A stretch of DNA of 64,000 nt from Promicromonospora iranensis (GTDB lineage Bacteria > Actinomycetota > Actinomycetes > Actinomycetales > Cellulomonadaceae): positions 42,524-106,523 of the forward strand of contig NZ_JAJQQP010000008.1 in assembly GCF_028994805.1 (NCBI RefSeq), written 5' to 3'. The translations under genes were made by a program, and so were the position numbers. Positions within the stretch are counted from its first letter, which is position 1. Each line of letters starts with the position of its first letter. This document shows, piece after piece, positions 34,375-43,054 of this stretch. The notes below the pieces were generated by a model that was given only the letters and a program-made list of their open reading frames with translations, had not been told where the DNA came from and searched no databases.

Positions 34375-35610
34375 TCAGCCGACGAAGCCCTCCAGGTCCG
34401 CTGTCGACACCTTCCTCCGAGACCTGATCAGTTCCTCCACACGCTCCATCTGCTCCCACACGTTCACTGCCATGCCGGCCGCCACCTGCCCGTCGACGCG
34501 CCAGAACGCCACGAACTCGTGGGAGCCGGTGTCGCCGGAGATCACCACGTCGTCGTACCCGGCCTCGACGTCCACCCAGCCCGTGTACTCCATGCCGACG
34601 TCGTACTGGTCGCTGTAGAAGTAGGGCAGCTTGTCGTACTGGTCGGGGGCGCCGAGCATCGCCCGGCCCGCGTGTGCGCCGGTCTCCTGAGCGATGGCCC
34701 AGTGCTCCACGCGGAGCGGGCGCCCGTAGTGCGGGGACGGAACGCTCGCCACGTCACCACCGGCGAACACGTCGGGATGCGAGGTCGCCAGCGTGCCGTC
34801 CACGACGACGCCCCCGCCCTGGGATGCGGCCCGAAGGTCCAGGCCCGCTGCCTCGGCGAGCCCTACGTTCGGCGCGACGCCCACGCCGATCACCACGACG
34901 TCGGCACCGATGTGCCTGCCGTCCGTCAGGTCGATGCCGGTGACGCGGCCGTCGGCACCGAGGATCCGCATGACCGAAGCGTTGCGCAGCAGATGTACCT
35001 CGTGCTCGGCATGGATGCCCGCGTAGAAGTCGCTCATCTCGGACCCGAGCGCCCGCCCGAGCGGGTGGGAACCACGGCCGACCACCGTGACGCCCAGGCC
35101 CAGGGACCGTGCGGACGCAGCCACCTCGAGCCCGATCCACCCGTCGCCGATCACGACGAGCCGGCCCACACCCTCCAGGGAGGCCTCGAGCAGCGTGCTG
35201 GAGATGCGGTCGGAGTCCTCGATGGTGCGGAGGTAGTGCACACCGGCGAGGTCCGCGCCGGGCACGTCCAGCGCTCGCGGTGTGGACCCGGGGGCGAGGA
35301 GTGCCTTCGCGAAGGTGAGCGTGCCGCCGTCGGACAGGGTCAGGTGGTGCCGGGCCAGGTTCAGCCCGACGACCGCCTCGTTGGCCCGGACGGTGACAGC
35401 GTGCTCGCCGTACCAGGCTTCGTCCAGCGGAAAGGCGACGTCGCGCTCCGCCTCGCCACGCAGGTAGTCCTTGCTCAGCGGAGGTCGCTCGTACGGATGA
35501 TGGGGCTCAGCCGTGACTACCACCAGCTCGCCGTCGTATCCACCGGCGCGGAGCGCTTCTGCGGCGCGGGCTGTCGTCAGCCCGCCGCCCACGAGGACGT
35601 ACGGATCCAT
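34375..35610 (-). CDS. FAD/NAD(P)H oxidoreductase, ferredoxin-reductase type
   Basis: A 411-aa flavoprotein. The N-terminal FAD motif is VLVGGGLTTARAAEALRAGG, the NAD(P) motif is LVVIGDGWIGLEVAASARSL, the FAD ribityl motif is VFAGGDVASV, and the C-terminal ~85 residues form the Reductase_C domain. Such enzymes transfer electrons from NADH to a [2Fe-2S] ferredoxin or rubredoxin for oxygenases. No ferredoxin or P450 gene is adjacent. GGGAGGCATCCG precedes ATG 35610. The first motif has Thr-Thr after the Gly triplet where Ala-Gly is usual. Confidence 0.9.
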   Translation of the reverse strand: MDPYVLVGGGLTTARAAEALRAGGYDGELVVVTAEPHHPYERPPLSKDYLRGEAERDVAFPLDEAWYGEHAVTVRANEAVVGLNLARHHLTLSDGGTLTFAKALLAPGSTPRALDVPGADLAGVHYLRTIEDSDRISSTLLEASLEGVGRLVVIGDGWIGLEVAASARSLGLGVTVVGRGSHPLGRALGSEMSDFYAGIHAEHEVHLLRNASVMRILGADGRVTGIDLTDGRHIGADVVVIGVGVAPNVGLAEAAGLDLRAASQGGGVVVDGTLATSHPDVFAGGDVASVPSPHYGRPLRVEHWAIAQETGAHAGRAMLGAPDQYDKLPYFYSDQYDVGMEYTGWVDVEAGYDDVVISGDTGSHEFVAFWRVDGQVAAGMAVNVWEQMERVEELIRSRRKVSTADLEGFVG

Positions 35611-35690
35611 CGGATGCCTCCCGTGCTGGGTTGGCTCTCCAGTCTTGCATCGGAGGGCGAGGCAGGCACGAGCGTCCGACGGCGGTCGGG

Positions 35691-37280
35691 TCAGCGGATA
35701 TCTGCCCAGGCGAGGTCGGGCCGGGGTCGTCGGCGCGCGGCCCGACGCCGTCCGCGTGGACGGTAGGCGATCGTCCCGCTGTGCCGCGGCACGCAGTGCC
35801 CGACGTCGTACCGGCTGCGCGGGGTGTGCCCGTCACGGGGACCGGTCATGCCTGTCGCTGGTGTCCAGGCGGGTGTGCCCTCCCGCTCCCGGACCGGTTC
35901 GGGTGGTGTGGGCGCGACGAAGCCGTAGCTGTGCCCGGTGGGCGTGGTGGTCTCGACGGCTTGTCGGCCTTCGTGCTCGGTGACCGACTGTGCCCAGCCG
36001 GGCGCCTGCTTCGCATGATTACACCGGGCGCAGAGGCCTTGACCGTTGTCCAGGCTGGTCGCACCACCCTCGGCGTGCGGGGTGATGTGGTCGATGTGCC
36101 GTACCGGTGCGTCGCACCACGACGTGGCACAGATGCCCTGCTCCCGCGCCCGCAGCAGATCTGCCAGGCCCGGTGGGTGGAACCGTGCCTTCGACGTCGT
36201 GGCCAGCAACCGCCCCTGGGGATTGACGTAGATCGCGCGCAGCCATGCCGCGTCGGCGTCGATCCCGTGTGCGGCCAGGTGCCGGGCCACGGGGGCCGGG
36301 ACCATGCCCGCGCCCCCGGGCATGCCCTCGACGACCACACCGGGCTGGTCACCACCGGTCAGGAGGGTCTGGTCGGAGACCAGCAGATTGAGCGTGACCG
36401 GCACCTCGTCAGCCGCACCCGGGTCGCGGCTCGTGACGCGCTCGATCAGGGTGTCGGCCATGATCTGCCCGGCACCGCGCTCGTCACCTGCTGCTGTGGC
36501 TGCCTCCGCGTGCTTCTTCAGCTGCGCGTACGCCTGCACACCCTGCGCCATCGGCACCAGCGCAGTCAGATACACCATCAGATCCGGCGCCGGACGCACC
36601 GAGACACACCGCTGCGAGGCCGCCTTCGCGTTCCGCTTCACACACGCATGCACGTCCAGCTGGCTGGCGAGTTCCTTGATCCGCGCGATCAGCCGGCGGG
36701 TGCCCATCCGCCACAGCGCGGCTCGGTTCGCCGGTCCGCAGATCTGCTCATCGATCTGGGCGCGGTCCTCCGCTGTCAGGTGTGCGGTCTCGCGGACCAT
36801 CAGAGTCGCGCGCCACTGCGAGAGGGCTCCGGTACGGAGCGCGTGGAACGTGTGGGGCATGCTGGTCAGCCATGCCCGCGCCGTGCCCAGGAATGCTGAT
36901 CCGGCGTGCGGGCTCTGCTGCATCGCTGCCCCGACCTGGTTCGGAACGGCCCGACCTCGCCGCTCAGTACGAACCCCGTGCTCGGCCTCGGCGACCTTCG
37001 TCGCTTCCTCCACTGCCACAGCCAACCGAGCCTGAGCGGCGGTCGCGGTGTTCTTCTTCTTCAGGGCTTCGAGCTCCGCGAGCAGCTCGATCCACTGTGC
37101 CGGGACGCTGTCGGGCAGTGCGGAAGGCGTGTCGGAGGGGCCTGGAAGGATCATGTCCGCCAGCTGCTCGCGCACGGCCCGCAGCGCTGCCGGGTGGAGC
37201 GCAGCACCGTCCACGCCGAGCGGCGCCGACGGAGGAGAGCCGTCAGGCGTTCGTCGTGTTCGATCACTGGTGCGCATCAT
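35691..37280 (-). CDS. DUF222 / HNH endonuclease (13E12-repeat type)
   Basis: A 529-aa protein. The first ~330 residues are the helical DUF222 domain and the HNH motif follows at about 395-440 (CATSWCDAPVRHIDHITPHA then LCARCNHAK), with paired cysteines for zinc. This architecture is the 13E12 family, present in many near-identical copies in actinobacteria. Some mycobacterial members are preceded by LexA boxes. Here a degenerate LexA-like palindrome overlaps the promoter, with -10 TAGATT 6 nt before ATG 37280. Whether the enzyme is a homing-like nuclease or a damage-response factor is unknown. It ends in a basic Arg-rich tail. Confidence 0.92.
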   Translation of the reverse strand: MMRTSDRTRRTPDGSPPSAPLGVDGAALHPAALRAVREQLADMILPGPSDTPSALPDSVPAQWIELLAELEALKKKNTATAAQARLAVAVEEATKVAEAEHGVRTERRGRAVPNQVGAAMQQSPHAGSAFLGTARAWLTSMPHTFHALRTGALSQWRATLMVRETAHLTAEDRAQIDEQICGPANRAALWRMGTRRLIARIKELASQLDVHACVKRNAKAASQRCVSVRPAPDLMVYLTALVPMAQGVQAYAQLKKHAEAATAAGDERGAGQIMADTLIERVTSRDPGAADEVPVTLNLLVSDQTLLTGGDQPGVVVEGMPGGAGMVPAPVARHLAAHGIDADAAWLRAIYVNPQGRLLATTSKARFHPPGLADLLRAREQGICATSWCDAPVRHIDHITPHAEGGATSLDNGQGLCARCNHAKQAPGWAQSVTEHEGRQAVETTTPTGHSYGFVAPTPPEPVREREGTPAWTPATGMTGPRDGHTPRSRYDVGHCVPRHSGTIAYRPRGRRRAARRRPRPDLAWADIR

Positions 37281-37292
37281 GGCATCAATCTA

Positions 37293-37308
37293 TCCGACAG
37301 GTGTTCGA
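37293..37308 (-). promoter_or_regulatory. Degenerate LexA/SOS box of the HNH gene
   Basis: On the minus strand TCGAACACCTGTCGGA matches the mycobacterial SOS box TCGAACACATGTTCGA at 13 of 16 positions; the left half is intact and the right half degraded. It directly abuts the -10 TAGATT (37292-37287), a position where LexA could block transcription. Function is uncertain because the palindrome is damaged. Confidence 0.4.
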
Positions 37309-37481
37309 AGTGCGCGCCCAACGGGCACCGTCTGCTGAAGGCGGAACCACGGCTGGTGTCAGTCGGCTCCATCGACAGTGAGAAGTTCGATGGCGCGGCG
37401 GGCGTGGCGCCCGGCGTCCGCATCCGTTCTGACCGCGGAAATCCCGTGACCCACCGGCGCCTGGCGTCGCACGATGGGCGC

Positions 37482-38045
37482 ATGACCTTGCCGACCCCCG
37501 AGCTGCACACCTCCCGCCTGCGTCTGCGACCTTTCGCCGGAGCCGATGCCGACCACCTGGTCGCACTGCACACCAGTGCCGAGGTGATGCGCTACTGGGA
37601 CTCCCCGCGCTGGACGGACCCCAGCCGCGCCGAGCGATTCCTCGCGGTCTGCGAGCGGCTGGCGGAAGAGGGGTCCGGTGCCCGCGTCGCGATCGATCGC
37701 GTGGAGGACGGGGCCTTCGTCGGGTGGTGCGCCCTGATGGAGTGGAACCCTGACTTCCGCAGTGCGTCGCTGGGCTACTGCCTGGACCGGTCCGCGTGGG
37801 GGCACGGCTACGCGACGGAGGCTGCGCACGCCCTGCTGGGGTGGGCGTTCGACACGCTGGACCTGAACCGGGTCCAGGCCGAGACGGACACCCGCAACAT
37901 CGGGTCGGCGCGGGTCCTGGAGAAGCTGGGATTCGTGCGCGAGGGGACGCTGCGGGAAGACTGCATCGTGGACGGAGACGTGTCCGACAGCTGGGTGTTC
38001 GGGCTGCTCCGGCGTGACTGGCGTCCGCCTGTGCCGGCTTCTTAG
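37482..38045 (+). CDS. GNAT acetyltransferase, RimJ/RimL type
   Basis: A 187-aa protein beginning LPTPELHTSRLRLRPFAGAD, the standard opening of RimJ/RimL-like acetyltransferases, with acetyl-CoA loop RSAWGHGYATEAAHALLGWA and 'RNIGSARVLEKLGFVREGTL' near the end. Relatives acetylate N-termini of ribosomal proteins or small amines; the substrate here is unknown. ATG 37482 begins the family consensus. The gene lies alone in the 850-bp interval between the divergent HNH gene and the minus-strand tRNA-Pro. Confidence 0.9.
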   Translation: MTLPTPELHTSRLRLRPFAGADADHLVALHTSAEVMRYWDSPRWTDPSRAERFLAVCERLAEEGSGARVAIDRVEDGAFVGWCALMEWNPDFRSASLGYCLDRSAWGHGYATEAAHALLGWAFDTLDLNRVQAETDTRNIGSARVLEKLGFVREGTLREDCIVDGDVSDSWVFGLLRRDWRPPVPAS

Positions 38046-38077
38046 CGCGTTCGCAGCGCAGGCCCTCGAGAGAGCGA

Positions 38078-38120
38078 AAAGGCCCTCTGTGCCAGCATTT
38101 CTGCTGGTCAGAGGGCCTTT
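38078..38120. terminator. Bidirectional terminator between GNAT gene and tRNA-Pro
   Basis: AAAGGCCCTCTG (38078-38089) pairs with 38109-38120, enclosing a second stem CCAGCA/TGCTGG. The A- and T-rich outer ends give both strands a short U-tract, so it can end both transcripts. Confidence 0.85.
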
Positions 38121-38124
38121 CCCA

Positions 38125-38201
<77 letters not shown>

Positions 38202-38333
38202 ATGGAGTCCACGGCACGACAGGCACGAAGCCTTTCCGCGGAAGCCTGCTCAGAATAGCCGACGCAGGGCCCGGAACGGAAACCGAATCCGGAGTGGGTC
38301 CGATCACGCCCGTTCCGGGCCGCTGCGGAGGCG

Positions 38334-38801
38334 TTACGCCAGCTCGACGACGAGCTCCAGCTCGACCGGCGAGTCCAGCGGGAGAACTGCCACGCCGACG
38401 GCGGAGCGGGCGTGGATACCGGCGTCGCCGAAGATCTCGCCGAGCACCGTGCTGGCGCCGTTGATGACCGCGGGCTGGCCGGTGAACGACGGGTCGCTCG
38501 CGACGAACCCGACGACCTTCACGATCCGGGAGATCGTGTCGAGCGAGCCCGTGACCGATCGGACCGCTGCGAGGGCGTTGAGCGCGCAGGTGCGTGCGTA
38601 GGCCGCGGCGTCGTCGGGGGAGACCAGACCTGCACCGTCGCCCACCTTGCCGGTCGCCGGCAGCGCGCCGTCGACGAAGGGCAGCTGGCCCGAGGTGTAG
38701 ATGTAGCGGCCGGTCTGCACCGCCGGTACGTACGCCGCGACCGGCGCCGCTACCTCGGGGAGCGTGATGCCCAGCTCGGCGAGGCGCTTCTCGTGGGTCA
38801 T
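38334..38801 (-). CDS. RidA-family reactive-imine deaminase
   Basis: A 155-aa Rid/YER057c/UK114 protein. 'VQTGRYIYTSGQLPF' and 'ARSAVGVAVLPLDSPVELEL' are conserved; the Arg in the latter corresponds to the carboxylate-binding catalytic Arg of RidA. These trimers hydrolyse 2-aminoacrylate and related imines released by PLP enzymes. It is slightly longer than classic RidA (about 130 aa) because of an N-terminal extension typical of a second Rid subgroup. It overlaps the DUF4177 gene by 4 nt. Confidence 0.9.
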   Translation of the reverse strand: MTHEKRLAELGITLPEVAAPVAAYVPAVQTGRYIYTSGQLPFVDGALPATGKVGDGAGLVSPDDAAAYARTCALNALAAVRSVTGSLDTISRIVKVVGFVASDPSFTGQPAVINGASTVLGEIFGDAGIHARSAVGVAVLPLDSPVELELVVELA

Positions 38802-38965
38802 GCGTCACCGCCCGTCGGACGCTTCAGGTAGGCGACGAGACCCGTGCCGTCGGGTCCGGGGACCACCTGCACGAGCTCCCAGCCGTCCGAGCCCCACTGG
38901 TCGAGGATCGCCTTGGTGTTGTGAATGAGGAGGGGGATCGTCGCGTATTCCCACTTCGTTGCCAT
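38798..38965 (-). CDS. DUF4177 small protein, 55 aa
   Basis: The sequence TKWEYATIPLLIHNTKAILD followed by QWGSDGWELVQVVPG is the DUF4177 signature (a short beta-hairpin/helix with GWELV). Function is unknown; it is widely conserved in actinobacteria beside RidA genes. A -10 TAGCAT is 7 nt upstream of the ATG, so the transcript is probably leaderless. Its stop overlaps the RidA start (ATGA), making a two-gene operon. A very long open frame on this strand extends through the PBP gene but is a shadow. Confidence 0.85.
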   Translation of the reverse strand: MATKWEYATIPLLIHNTKAILDQWGSDGWELVQVVPGPDGTGLVAYLKRPTGGDA

Positions 38966-39073
38966 GCCGACGATGCTAGCCCGCGATCGAGGACGGCGAT
39001 TCCCCACGAGACCTGCACACGGGCGGCTCCAGTTTCGGCGCGCCCGCTCAGGGTCACCCCGTAACCTGGGCTC

Positions 39074-41413
39074 ATGGCCATGGCGAACCCTCGCGAGCCG
39101 CGCCGGATCACCCGAACCATCCCCGCCGCGCAGCTCATCGGACTCCTTCTCGCATTCGTGCTCACCGCTGGTGCTGGTGGCGTGATCGCGGCCGGGCTGG
39201 TGATCCCGCTCGCATCCGGCGTGAACACCGCCGTCGACACCGGCGTCGAGGTCTTCGAGGAGGTGCCGGCCGAGCTTGTCCCGGGTCCACTGTCGGAGCA
39301 GTCCCAGATCTATGCGAGCGACGGCAGGACGAAGCTGGCCACGTTCTATGCGCAGAACCGCATCGTCGTGCCGCTCGACAAGGTCTCGGCCAACATGAAG
39401 AACGCCGTCATCTCCATCGAGGACGAGCGCTTCTACACGCACGGTGGCGTGGATCCCGAGGGCATCTCGCGCGCCGCGGTCAAGAACTTCGGCGGCGGCG
39501 ACATGCAGGGCGCCTCGACGCTCACCCAGCAGTACGTGAAGAACGTCCTGATCGAGGAGGCCGACCGGGCAGGTGACACCTTCGGCATCCTGGAGGCTCG
39601 CGAGGACTCGCTGACGCGCAAGCTGCGCGAGGCGAAGCTCGCGATCGCCCTCGAGAAGGAGATGTCCAAGGACGACATCCTGCAGGGCTACCTCAACATC
39701 GCGCAGTTCGGCCGGAGCGTGTACGGCGTCGAGACGGCCTCGCGGCACTACTTCAACAAGTCGGCGAGCGACCTGTCGGTGGTCGAAGCGGCGACGATCG
39801 CCGGCATCACCAAGGCACCGAACCAGTTCGACCCGGTGGAGAACCCGCAGAAGGCCAAGGAGCGCCGTAACCTCGTCGTCGGCAAGATGTGGCAGCTGGG
39901 CTACATCTCGACCGAGGAGCGGGACGAGGCGCTGGCGACGAAGCTGTCGGACAGCCTCGACGTCCAGCCCTTGGATGTCGGATGCGACTCCGCCAAGGGT
40001 GCCGCCTTCTTCTGTGACTACGTCATCAAGGAGGTCATGGCCAGCCCCGCCTTCGGGAAGAAGAAGGCGGACCGCCAGGACCTGCTCTACCGCGGTGGCC
40101 TCAAGATCGTCACCACGCTCGACATCAAGAAGCAGCGTGCGGCCGAGAAGGCCGTCCTCGACGCCGTCCCGGTCGGGGACTCGAGCGGCCTGGAGAGCGC
40201 GATCGCCTCGGTGCAGCCGGGGACCGGCAAGATCCTCGCGATGGCGCAGAACGTGCCGTATGCGTCCGGGGCCGAGCGTCCCTCCGGCACGACGACCGTC
40301 AACTACGCGGCCGACTACTCGCACGGCAACTCGCGCGGGTTCCAGCCGGGCTCGAACTTCAAGCCGTTCGTGCTGGCGGAATGGCTGCGGAGCGGGCGCC
40401 AGCTCAACGACATCGTGAACGCGAACCAGGTCTCCCGGTGGCCCCAGGACTTCAACACACCGTGTGTCGGGAACCTGGCTGCCGCCGAGCCGTGGAAGCC
40501 GTTCAACTCCGACGGCGCCGGGTCGGGCAGCATGCCGGTGCTCAAGGCGACCTACAACTCGGTGAACACCGCCTATGCCGACATGGGTTTCAAGCTGAAC
40601 CTGTGCGACCTGCGGAACACCGCCTACAAGATCGGCTACCGGCCGACGTCCATCCCTGACACCAACTCGGAGGGCGCCCGGTATTCGCGCCCGCTCGAGA
40701 AGGCCAAGGTGGAGGACATCGAGATCCAGGCGCCGATGATCCTCGGTACGCAGCCCACCTCGCCGCTCAACCAGGCGGCCGCGTACGCCACCTTCGCCAG
40801 CGGGGGCACCTACTGCTCGCCCATCGCGATCCTCAGGGTGAAGGACGGGGACGGCAAGCAGATGAAGGTGCCGGGGGCCAACTGCGACAAGAACGCCCTT
40901 CCGGCGAACATCGCCAACACGGTCACCCACGCGCTGGAGAACGTGTTCACCAAGGGTACGTACGCGGGCAACGAGCTCTCGGGCGGGCGTCCCTCGGCCG
41001 GCAAGACCGGCACGACGAACCTCTCGTGGCACACCTGGTTCACGGGGTACACCACGCAGCTGTCGACGTCGGTCTGGGTCGGTGACGCGGAGGGCGACGT
41101 CCAGCACTTCCACACGACCGTCAAGGGCGTCTACCGCGAGGGACCGCTGTACGGCTCCTACGTCGCTGGGCCGATCTGGTCGTCGTACACCGAGGCCGCC
41201 AGCGCCGGCATGCCGATCGGCCAGTTCGGCCCCGAGGACCCGAACCTTGTCGGCCAGGAGCCCGCCCCGCCAAAGCCGAAGAACGACGACGAGGGCGGCT
41301 CGAACGGCGGTAGTTCCGGCGATGAGGGCGACTCCGACGGCGGCGGCGACTCCGGTAACGGCGGCGGCAACGGGAACGGGAACGGCAACGGCGGCAACAA
41401 CGGGAACGACTGA
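39074..41413 (+). CDS. Bifunctional class A penicillin-binding protein
   Basis: A 779-aa cell-wall synthase. One transmembrane anchor is near residues 20-45; the GT51 glycosyltransferase follows with catalytic Glu116 in SIEDERFYTHGG and the QGASTLTQQYVKN motif. The transpeptidase domain has SxxK in PGSNFKPF, SxN in YNSVNTAYADM and KTG in AGKTGTTN. The C-terminus is a disordered Asp/Gly/Asn/Ser tail (about 60 residues) outside the membrane. It polymerises and cross-links peptidoglycan. A -10 TAACCT is 6 nt before the ATG, so the mRNA is probably leaderless. The metallophosphoesterase gene follows 5 bp later. Confidence 0.96.
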   Translation: MAMANPREPRRITRTIPAAQLIGLLLAFVLTAGAGGVIAAGLVIPLASGVNTAVDTGVEVFEEVPAELVPGPLSEQSQIYASDGRTKLATFYAQNRIVVPLDKVSANMKNAVISIEDERFYTHGGVDPEGISRAAVKNFGGGDMQGASTLTQQYVKNVLIEEADRAGDTFGILEAREDSLTRKLREAKLAIALEKEMSKDDILQGYLNIAQFGRSVYGVETASRHYFNKSASDLSVVEAATIAGITKAPNQFDPVENPQKAKERRNLVVGKMWQLGYISTEERDEALATKLSDSLDVQPLDVGCDSAKGAAFFCDYVIKEVMASPAFGKKKADRQDLLYRGGLKIVTTLDIKKQRAAEKAVLDAVPVGDSSGLESAIASVQPGTGKILAMAQNVPYASGAERPSGTTTVNYAADYSHGNSRGFQPGSNFKPFVLAEWLRSGRQLNDIVNANQVSRWPQDFNTPCVGNLAAAEPWKPFNSDGAGSGSMPVLKATYNSVNTAYADMGFKLNLCDLRNTAYKIGYRPTSIPDTNSEGARYSRPLEKAKVEDIEIQAPMILGTQPTSPLNQAAAYATFASGGTYCSPIAILRVKDGDGKQMKVPGANCDKNALPANIANTVTHALENVFTKGTYAGNELSGGRPSAGKTGTTNLSWHTWFTGYTTQLSTSVWVGDAEGDVQHFHTTVKGVYREGPLYGSYVAGPIWSSYTEAASAGMPIGQFGPEDPNLVGQEPAPPKPKNDDEGGSNGGSSGDEGDSDGGGDSGNGGGNGNGNGNGGNNGND

Positions 41414-41418
41414 TCTCT

Positions 41419-42354
41419 ATGGGGACGCTGGGTAACGTCGGCAAGGCGCTCGGGATAGCCGGGGGCGTCGCCGTCGCCGGACTGGCCTACGCGCACGTGG
41501 AGACCAAGCATTTCCGCGTGCGGCGGGTGACCGTGCCCGTGCTGCCACCTGGGCAGCGCCCGATTCGGGTGCTGCACATCTCGGATCTGCACCTGACGCC
41601 GAGCCAGCGCACCAAGCAGGCCTGGGTGCGCTCGCTCGCGGCGCTCGAGCCGGACCTCGTGATCAACACGGGCGACAACTTCGGCCACACCCAGGCGCTG
41701 GCGCCGCTGCTCGATGTCCTCGGTCAGCTGATGGACGTGCCCGGCGCGTTCGTCATGGGGTCGAACGACTACTACGCGCCGACATTCAAGAATCCTGCGC
41801 GGTATCTGCTGCCCGATGCTCGCGTCCAGCGGGAGGACAAGGTCCCGCTGCCCACGGAGTCGCTCACCAAGGCGTTCACCGAAGCCGGCTGGTTAGACCT
41901 CGACAACAGCCGCGGGCTCGTCGAGCTGCGCGACGGCCGCACCGTCGGGCTGGTCGGCATGGACGACCCCCACCTCGACCGGGACGTCATGCCGGAGCCG
42001 GGCCGCGTGCCCGGCGAGGAGGACGCGGTGCTGCGCCTCGGCGTCGTGCACGCGCCCTACCAGCGGGTGCTGAACCAGCTGACGGCCGACGGCGTCGACG
42101 CGATCATCGCCGGCCACACGCACGGCGGGCAGCTCTGCCTGCCCTTCTACGGGGCGCTCGTGACCAACTGCGACCTGGACCGGACCCGCGCGTCCGGCCT
42201 GCACGGCTGGCCCGGAGCCCGGCCGGACCGCGAGGGCGGCGAGGGCTCGACGTGGCTGCACGTCTCCGCGGGCGCCGGCACCTCGCCCTACACGCAGGTC
42301 CGCTTCGCGTGCCGCCCCGAGGCGACGCTGATGACGCTGACGGCGACTCCATGA
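41419..42354 (+). CDS. Membrane-anchored metallophosphoesterase
   Basis: A 311-aa calcineurin-like phosphoesterase. Metal-binding motifs appear in order: LHISDLHL, VINTGDN, MGSNDYY (in place of GNHD) and IAGHTHGGQ. An N-terminal hydrophobic segment (GKALGIAGGVAVAGLAYA) is a signal anchor. This YkuE/YaeI-like class includes UDP-diacylglucosamine-type and other phosphoesterases; the substrate is unknown. Its position directly after the PBP gene, 5 bp away, is widespread in actinobacteria and suggests an envelope role. Confidence 0.9.
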   Translation: MGTLGNVGKALGIAGGVAVAGLAYAHVETKHFRVRRVTVPVLPPGQRPIRVLHISDLHLTPSQRTKQAWVRSLAALEPDLVINTGDNFGHTQALAPLLDVLGQLMDVPGAFVMGSNDYYAPTFKNPARYLLPDARVQREDKVPLPTESLTKAFTEAGWLDLDNSRGLVELRDGRTVGLVGMDDPHLDRDVMPEPGRVPGEEDAVLRLGVVHAPYQRVLNQLTADGVDAIIAGHTHGGQLCLPFYGALVTNCDLDRTRASGLHGWPGARPDREGGEGSTWLHVSAGAGTSPYTQVRFACRPEATLMTLTATP

Positions 42355-42688
42355 TCATGGTCGGGCGATGCACCGACGGCGCACGTTACAGGTCTTGAGA
42401 CAGCCGGAACCGATGGGTCTTTCACCGAAGCGGAAGTGTCGGCGAGTGTCGGCGAGTACTGGCGCGGCTCCGTCAGGGCAGAGGCGCTGAGGGCCGTCGT
42501 GCATGTGCCAGGCGGGTCGATCTCGCCGCAGTGTTTCGAGCTTCAGGCGGCCGTCACATCGAATGGTGTCGATGTCACGAGTTCTCCCTTTGATGGGGAC
42601 TGCATCCCCTCATCTCCTCCCTGGAGCAACACTGAGCCTGGCCGCAATACTGTGCCGTCGGAACTTCCTGCGGCGATCGGAGTGAACA
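42355..42688 (+). other. 334-bp gap with no supported gene
   Basis: The stretch is less GC-rich than its surroundings and has no ribosome-binding-site-led frame with a known match. It holds an 11-bp tandem repeat (GTGTCGGCGA GTGTCGGCGA at about 42437) and an open frame at 42436-42705 without coding character. It may be decayed sequence or the leader of the next gene. Confidence 0.5.
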
Positions 42689-42988
42689 GTGGCGCAGCCC
42701 CGTGAACAGATGTCGACCGCCCTGTTCGTCTTCGGCGCTAGTACCGTTGTGGCGATTCCCCTGGGGCTGACGATCATCTTCGGCTTTGCGTCAGTCGGCG
42801 GCTGTTTCCTGGAGTGCTCAGAACCAGATCCGGGGGCCGGGATCAGGTACTTCCTGGCCGCGATGGCGCTGCTGGCGGTCCCTGTGCTGGTCGGCTTTGC
42901 TGCGCGGAGAAGGTCCCGGACATTCTGGTTGTGGGGGTGGGCAGCCTTGATCGTAGGCCTTGGGATTCCTTTCGCGGGGTTTAACTGA
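42689..42988 (+). CDS. Small membrane protein, 99 aa
   Basis: GTG at 42689 has GGAG 6 nt upstream. The protein has three predicted transmembrane segments (ALFVFGASTVVAIPLGL, YFLAAMALLAVPVLVGF, FWLWGWAALIVGLGIPF) and a short loop with two cysteines (GGCFLECSEPDPG) that could form a disulfide outside the cell. No family is recognised. It is followed by a strong hairpin and looks like a single-gene unit. Confidence 0.65.
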   Translation: MAQPREQMSTALFVFGASTVVAIPLGLTIIFGFASVGGCFLECSEPDPGAGIRYFLAAMALLAVPVLVGFAARRRSRTFWLWGWAALIVGLGIPFAGFN

Positions 42989-42992
42989 AAAG

Positions 42993-43030
42993 GCCAGGTG
43001 GCCGGTACCCACGGGTACCGACCACCTGGC
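42993..43030. terminator. Bidirectional terminator hairpin
   Basis: GCCAGGTGGCCGGTACC pairs with GGTACCGACCACCTGGC (one G-U pair) around a short loop. AAAA precedes it, giving a U-tract on the minus strand. It separates the small membrane protein from the convergent Crp-family gene. Confidence 0.85.
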
Positions 43031-43054
43031 TCTGACTCGCCACAACTGCTGGAC

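Noticed and set aside
34340..34375. CGTCGGTG upstream of the lipoprotein gene
   Set aside because: On the minus strand the box is followed 8 nt later by CCCGCG, not a -10, so it is a chance partial match.
38798..41113. 771-aa open frame on the minus strand across the PBP gene
   Set aside because: It is the antisense shadow of a well-conserved penicillin-binding protein gene; only its last 55 codons, with their own promoter and DUF4177 match, are real.
42436..42705. 89-aa frame in the gap after the metallophosphoesterase
   Set aside because: No ribosome binding site, no family, and it overlaps the better-supported start at 42689. The tandem GTGTCGGCGA repeat at its start is not followed by a -10 in the damage-promoter arrangement.
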